Shown here: piece after piece, positions 59,276 to 64,000 of the stretch
How the letters are laid out: the number at the start of each line of letters is the position of its first letter
Position numbering within the stretch: position 1 is the first letter of the stretch
NCBI GenBank assembly: GCA_025917655.1
Contig: CP084618.1
Location: forward strand, 620,001-684,000
Direction: 5' to 3'
Length of the DNA: 64,000 bases
Source: Chlorella sorokiniana
Lineage: Eukaryota; Chlorophyta; Trebouxiophyceae; Chlorellales; Chlorellaceae
Program-made: the position numbers and the translations under genes
Notes under the pieces: model-generated
Databases searched by the model: none
Told to the model about the DNA's origin: nothing
Seen by the model: only the letters and a program-made list of their open reading frames with translations

Positions 59276-59627
59276 GCAGCATTTAACCGTCACAGGCTGG
59301 TATCCACAGAGCAAGCAGGCACAACGTCTTGGGTGTGGAGATTGCTACAAGTGTGGCTTGCATTCTTACCGCTACTGCTCGAATCCATTTGAACTCGACG
59401 GGTCCGCTGGCTGGAGAGCTTGCTGAGCCCTCTCCATGGTAGATACATGTCCAGCAAAAGCTAGTGTCCGTTCATGGTGCCATGCCGGCAAAGGCAAGTT
59501 GCAGCTGCCACTACCTTCATGCTCCCGCATTCGCTTGTCAATGTTGCATAGCGCTGACATTGCCGCTCGGGACGCTATTGACTCCTGTCGGTTGAGTATG
59601 CGGGACGCTATGATCCTGTTTTAACCT

Positions 59628-60062
59628 GCTTGTCAACAAACTGCCCTTGACTTTCATTCTGCATTGATTTACTGTGCTGGTAGTTACAAGAAGGATGATG
59701 AAGCAGGAAGTAGTGTGCGCTGTGTGTGGGGGGGGGGGGGGGGTGGGGGGTGGGGTGGGGGCGGGCGGCGGGGCGGCGTTGGCGGGGGCGCACGTGCACG
59801 TCAAGGCCATATGCGCAAATGTTTTGCTTGTGGGGCAGCAAGCAGGCCCTCATGCACTGTGCACAAGCCTCACACACACACAAAAAAACGGGACCACGAA
59901 TGAATCCAACTTGAAGGCAAGCCCGAGCCTTCCTCAGCAGTCAAGGAGAGAAGTGCTGTTGCATGTGCAACACTTGACGCTCAGTCGCTTCTGGTGCTAT
60001 CATTGGGTGGGTGTGGTCGCTCCTGGCTATCTTAGACGCCCAGCAGGTGCCTGGAAAGCAGT
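59628..60062 (-). repeat. Dispersed repeat, copy B (inverted)
   Basis: The reverse complement aligns over its length with 60838-61245. Shared blocks include GTGTTGCACATGCAACA, AGGCTTGCCTTC, TTGTGCACA, TGACGTGC, CACTACTTC and GTAACTACCAGCACAGT. A long G run (about 59729-59760) corresponds to a C-rich tract in the other copy. Confidence 0.8.
59728..59760. repeat. Poly-G tract inside repeat copy B
   Basis: An uninterrupted run of about fifteen G followed by shorter G runs split by T. The length is likely unreliable given the indel pattern in this window. Confidence 0.85.
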
Positions 60063-60399
60063 CACACCCCAGGCTTGATTCTTAATGCTGGCCATTAGCA
60101 TCAGAAAGGGTGCAAGGATGCTGCTAGCACTAGTAGATTTAGGCGGCTTTGACCAGCATTTGTACCCAGTCCTGCTCCTTTACCCCCTTTGTTGGAAACG
60201 ACGGTTTCTGGTCATTTTGAGGGCCAGTAACCACTCTTAGTTATAAGGGAGGTATTCTTGGGCATCCTGGCTATGAAAGTCGAGCTGCCCCAAAAGGGTG
60301 TAAAAGGCCGCGCAACTGGGTGAAGGGCCGCCACAATGGGGTAGGCTGCACCTGAGTACGAGATCCCGTGTCAGTCAGTTTTAAATGCAATATAATGGC

Positions 60400-60800
60400 T
60401 CGTTTGATTTGTTTTCAATCCGAACAGACGCAGTGGGCCTCCCGTTTTGCGGCCCATTTTCGGTGGCAGGACGAAGTACTGCTGGCTGTCGGCTCAAGCT
60501 CGGCGCCCTTTTGTGCCCCGGCGCTGTCTGTTTCGCTGACTTTCCTGACATAAATGCTATGATAAGCTCTCATGAGCTTCCTTCAGCCTCTAAGAGCAGG
60601 CCTGCGGCCCACTCGCAAACCGGGCGACCCTTTACGGGGCCTCTATCGCGCAGCGGCATTCAATAATAGCGCCCAATACGATGCGCTGATAGAAGGTGTG
60701 TTTTTGGGGGCTGCGCGGCTTGTTGCTGGTGGCCGCCAACTGCTGCTGCTGCCGCCAGCAGTTGCTGCGCAGCATCACTTGCACCTTTCCTGATGCTGCT
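60400..60800 (+). repeat. Dispersed repeat, copy D
   Basis: Aligns with the reverse complement of 61540-61880. Shared blocks include TTGTGCCCCGGCGCTGTCTG, ATAAGCTCTCAT, CGCAAACCGGGCGACCCT, GCCTCTAT and GGCCGCCAAC. Confidence 0.8.
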
Positions 60801-60837
60801 GGCCAGCGTCAAAAATCACAACTTGGGGTGTGACTGC

Positions 60838-61245
60838 GTTCAGGCACCCACTGGGCGTGTACAAGAGCCATGAGTGGCCTCACACATCCTATGGCCGTGG
60901 TGGCACTTAGGAGCAACGGAGCGGCAAGTGTTGCACATGCAACACAACTTTGCTCCTTGGCTGGTGAGCAAGGCTCAGGCTTGCCTTCCAGCTGGTTGCA
61001 TTAGTGGTCACGTTGTTGTTGTGTTTGGGTGGGTTTTGTGCACAATGCATGTGGGGGCTGCCCAGAAAGCACTTGGTACGTCCATGGTTTTGACGTGCCG
61101 CCCGCCCGCCCCCCCAGCCCGCCCCCTCCCCTCCCACCAGAAAGCACTACTTCTTGTTTCATTCATTCTTGTGTAACTACCAGCACAGTGAATTCATGCA
61201 GAATGGGAATAAAGGACGGCTGGTTAACAAGCGGGTTGAAAAGGG
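60838..61245 (+). repeat. Dispersed repeat, copy C
   Basis: Inverted partner of copy B at 59628-60062. Copies B and C point toward each other around a centre of about 780 bp that includes copy D. Confidence 0.8.
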
Positions 61246-61539
61246 GGACAAAGGGCTTCACCAGCTATTACAACCTGTTCTTTAGCAGGTGAATAACTGG
61301 GTTGCTGAGGGTGACTGCATTGTGTACTGGCTTTCTTATCACCACTTATTTCACCACTTTCTGTTCAAAAGGTGGTAAGAACCCTTTTCACCCAGTAAAA
61401 AACTATGTCAGGATCGTTTTTTTCTGGGTAAAAAACTGTGTACTGGTCCAAAAAGGGGTGATTTCAAAAGGTGGTAAAGTGCATTTCGGCTTGTGGGGAA
61501 GGGGGTGAAAAATTAGGTAAAACTGGACCAAAATTACTA

Positions 61540-61880
61540 GTGTAGGCAGCAACAGTTGGCATCCTCCAGCGGCAGCGGCGGTTGGCGGCCACAAGTAACT
61601 AGCCATGGAGCCCCCAAAACCCACACCTTTTATTGGTGCATCGTGTTGTGCGCCATAATGAATGTCGCTGCGCAATAGAGGCCACATAGAGGGTCGCCCG
61701 GTTTGCGAGACGCCCGGGCCCGCACCCCTGCTCCTAAACGGTGAAGTAGGCTGATGAGAGCTTATTGATAGCATATGTGTCATATATGCTATGAGATAGG
61801 AAAATCACTAATACAGACAGCGCCGGGGCACAAAAAGGGCACTGAATCTGAGCCGAAAGTGAGCAGCACACCAGAATCGC
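61540..61880 (-). repeat. Dispersed repeat, copy E (inverted partner of D)
   Basis: Reverse complement of this segment matches 60400-60800. Just beyond it, 61890-61965 matches the reverse complement of 60118-60195 (shared GGTAAAGGAGCAG and CTGGGTACAAA), so short blocks are also mirrored. Confidence 0.75.
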
Positions 61881-62397
61881 CACTTTGGCTAAGGGTGGTA
61901 AAGGAGCAGAATCTGGGTACAAAAGCTAGTGAAAGCCACCCAAATCTGCTAGCACGCAAATGGCTGATGGGTTTGTAAGCGCAGAACAGAGAGTGTTTCT
62001 GCTCTCACGGGCATGTGTTCTTGGCACAAATGCATTCGGATAGATTGCAAATGAAGCCAACAGTTGATTCACTATATTTCGCGATGCAGTAACAAGGGCA
62101 GGACCAAGCTGCGGCTGGGATTGGCTGAGAAGCGGACCAACAATAGGAGTTGTTTGCCTACCCAGCGACTTGACGTGCATATGCAGCTAATTGCATGTTG
62201 CCTTTGAACAGTTTGGTTCTCTGACATGCCCTGATCGGGTGCATCATTAAAATATTGTAGAGCATAACTAAAGGCCTGGCTATCTCATCTCTTATACATT
62301 ATGCGTACCACAGTTTCTCACCTAGGAACGATGAGAAACCAGATCACTATTGGCAGCACCATCTAGTGCTTGTGAATTTTACAAAGTGCGATGTCAA

Positions 62398-63088
62398 TCA
62401 TGTAGGTTGTGTAAGATTCTTTGTAGCCTCCTCTAGCTTTGAGTTAGCGTCAGCTAGCTGCAGCCCACAAAACACCAAGTCAACTGACTTTTCCACATCA
62501 AGGGGACTGGGCAACAACACGTGGCTCACTTGTTTCTTCAAGTTGGCCAGTTCTGCATCTGTTGAAGAAGCATGGCTCTCTCGCTCAGCCTGTGCTTTTT
62601 CAAGGCCACAACCTCAGCTTGAGCATCTGCACCTGCTTTCAAGGCAGCGTCCCGTGATTGAATGGCTTCGTCTTTGGCTTTTCGCGCTTCATCTCTTTCT
62701 TTGCTGGCTTGCTGTGCTTGATTCTGTAGTTTGTCATTCAATTCTATTAAGTCGTGGGTTTGCTTGGCCATTTGCTCCTCGCACTGAGTAAGAATCCCAC
62801 ATTTAAACGATCCATTGACCCTTGAGCAAGCCAATTGTGCTTCAATCAGCTGTTTATGGCTCGATCCTGCAACAATGGGTCTGCTAAACGGTTATCGGAC
62901 TAACAGGCTTCAGGACTCAACGCCGATTGTTCAACGCATGTGGCCGACACAGCCAGTGAGAAACGTTCACCTGGTGCTAAACCTGCCAAAATAATTACAG
63001 CTGCGGCGATCACCCCAGCCGTGAGTCCAAGAACTGCAAGACGCACGCCTCGGCGGGGTCGTTCTACCGTCATTGCAGCCCTTCCCAA
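62398..63088 (-). CDS. Signal-anchored coiled-coil protein
   Basis: No family named. Exon 1 starts MGRAAMTVERPRRGVRLAVL with a basic flank and one membrane segment (LAVLGLTAGVIAAAVIILAG), the layout of a type II Golgi protein; donor CAG|GTGAAC. Exon 2 (acceptor TTGCAG) continues in frame as GSSHKQLIEAQLACSRVNG, then a long charged coiled coil: LIELNDKLQNQAQQASKERD, ARKAKDEAIQSRDAALKAGA. One A seems missing in the A5 run (plus-strand T5, 62596-62600); the next frame carries AQAERESHASSTDAELANLK and LQLADANSKLEEATKNL to the stop at 62398. The Met at 63073 is an alternative start. The gene is divergent from the fucosyltransferase-like gene. It could be a scaffold or the stem of a lost enzyme; neither is shown. 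Confidence 0.65.
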
Positions 63089-63269
63089 CTATTTGATTCG
63101 TCCTCCAAAAGCCTACAAAGTTAATGGGAACGCTGCCGCCGAACAGAAGATCCAAACCGAACCGGCCACGAACACACGTGTGAAAACGGAACAATGCAGA
63201 CTCCACGTGTCAAGGAAGACATTTCAGTGCGTTATGGTCGACAAAAATGCGTTATTGTCAGTGAACAAC
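63089..63269. promoter_or_regulatory. Bidirectional promoter region of the last two genes
   Basis: About 180 bp between the divergent start codons of the coiled-coil gene and the fucosyltransferase-like gene. No named element was recognised. Confidence 0.4.
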
Positions 63270-64000
63270 ATGGATCGCGTTCAGCGGTCGTACACAAAGC
63301 CAAGGTCATGTCGAGTTTTCATCATCTCGGCGGCCACAGCCTTTGTTACTTCTTTAATATGTACTTGGTTGATGAATTACTCCAATAAACACACGACTAT
63401 ATCATTTTTGCCGCCTTCCAGCTTGAGAAGGGAGGCACTGGGCGCATTTCAGTCGGAGCTGGCACACAGAAACAATCTCACCCAACTTAAGGAAGCCTTG
63501 GACACTTTCGACATTCGCACATATCGACTTTTCAACCCAGACGTCATGCATGTATTGGACCAGACAGCAGAGCACACCGGGGCGAAGAAACCCAAGCCCG
63601 CCTTCATTTCCTGCACACAGGCCGGCAGGAGGGCAGAGTAGGAAAGCAAGTCCCGTTGTTTATAAACTATACAGCCCCCTATGGCCTTGCAAACCAAATT
63701 TTCTCACATTTAAATGCCTTGACCATAGCATACAGCATGAAAGCAACCCTTATTGTTGCTGATGCTTGGAGTCGCAACTCATTCGAGTCGGTTCACGTGA
63801 TTGGCACTCAGTGGGGCAAGGAGCCTGTTGAAAGCCTTCTAGATGTCCCTGTCATGCAACAGTACTGGAGCAACCTCGGCATAGAACTGACTCAGGCAAG
63901 CCCACATGAGCACTGCCGCTCTGGCGTGACATGACCTGGGTGTCACTGCAATGTTTGCCTTGTGTTATCTTGGACTTGCAGGCACCAGAGTCGACTGATT
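63270..64000 (+). CDS. O-fucosyltransferase-like protein, 5' part (cut by window edge)
   Basis: Begins MDRVQRSYTKPRSCRVFIIS, with an anchor segment VFIISAATAFVTSLICTWLM and a stem. The catalytic start is FINYTAPYGLANQIFSHLNA, then YSMKATLIVADAWSRNSFES and WGKEPVESLLDVPVMQQYW. The G-x-x-NQ motif followed by 'SRNSF...W..EP' resembles GDP-fucose O-fucosyltransferases, but the diagnostic C-terminal motifs lie outside the window, so the call is tentative. The frame changes near 63621-63635 (stop at 63641 in one frame, conserved protein in the next); a missed base or an unseen intron could explain it. An intron at 63896-63981 uses a GC donor (CAG|GCAAGC) and TTGCAG. An in-frame extension back to 62940 was rejected because it overlaps the antisense gene. 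Confidence 0.5.

Larger units (their letters stand above)
59249..62397. other. Repeat-rich, gene-free region
   Basis: About 3.1 kb made largely of degenerate repeat copies in both orientations (listed separately), with a long G run. Short ORFs inside mirrored copies resemble each other only because the DNA is repeated (for example SQTGRP in both). Confidence 0.6.

Noticed and set aside
60368-60793. Small ORFs in the repeat region as genes
   Set aside because: Their similarity to ORFs at 61403-61783 comes from the inverted DNA repeat itself. There is no domain, splice pattern or start context.
62940-63269. N-terminal extension of the fucosyltransferase-like ORF to 62940
   Set aside because: The extension is antisense to exon 1 of the coiled-coil gene. 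The Met at 63270 directly precedes a proper signal anchor.

Overview
This is nuclear DNA from a plastid-bearing eukaryote, most likely a green alga (Chlorophyta; a GC-rich trebouxiophyte in the Chlorella/Micractinium/Coccomyxa range would fit). The reasons are many short exons with GT..(T)GCAG introns, GC-rich coding sequence, nuclear genes for chloroplast proteins (TOC75, CPN60-beta, porphobilinogen deaminase, plastid L1, a plastid-type dicarboxylate translocator), and TGTAA poly(A) signals downstream of several genes, as is usual in chlorophytes. There is no operon structure, rRNA, CRISPR or phage content. The species cannot be fixed from the sequence.

Layout. 0-5 kb: a GATA-type zinc-finger gene (-) and the autophagy PROPPIN ATG18 (-). 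5-11 kb: a Nudix hydrolase (-), a glycine-rich plastid membrane protein (+) and HEMC (-). 11-21 kb: CPN60-beta (-) and TOC75 (-). 21-35 kb: UTP11 (+), a 10.5-kb TAF1 gene (-) and the CCR4-NOT deadenylase CAF1 (+). 37-40 kb: an acidic, possibly trafficking-related protein (+) and UDP-arabinopyranose mutase (-). 40-46 kb: dicarboxylate translocator (-) and a TMEM184/LAZ1-type membrane protein (+). 46-50 kb: malate dehydrogenase (+) and plastid L1 (-). 51-53 kb: a UDP-glucose 4,6-dehydratase (-).

From about 53.2 kb the character changes. The DNA looks AT-richer by eye, genes are intron-poor, and degenerate inverted repeats are abundant. The proteins there are single-pass, probably Golgi-type enzymes: a glycosyltransferase, two tandem SAM methyltransferases, a coiled-coil signal-anchor protein and, running off the right edge, an O-fucosyltransferase-like protein. 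With the neighbouring nucleotide-sugar enzymes this looks like a glycan or cell-wall modification island, and it is the best candidate here for something undescribed.

A caution for every user: at least fifteen conserved coding regions lose frame by a single base, usually where a G, C or A/T run looks one base short. The pattern crosses unrelated housekeeping genes and is best read as residual sequencing or assembly indels, not as pseudogenes. Gene spans below run from start codon to stop codon and include introns; exon edges were read by eye from splice motifs and family conservation.
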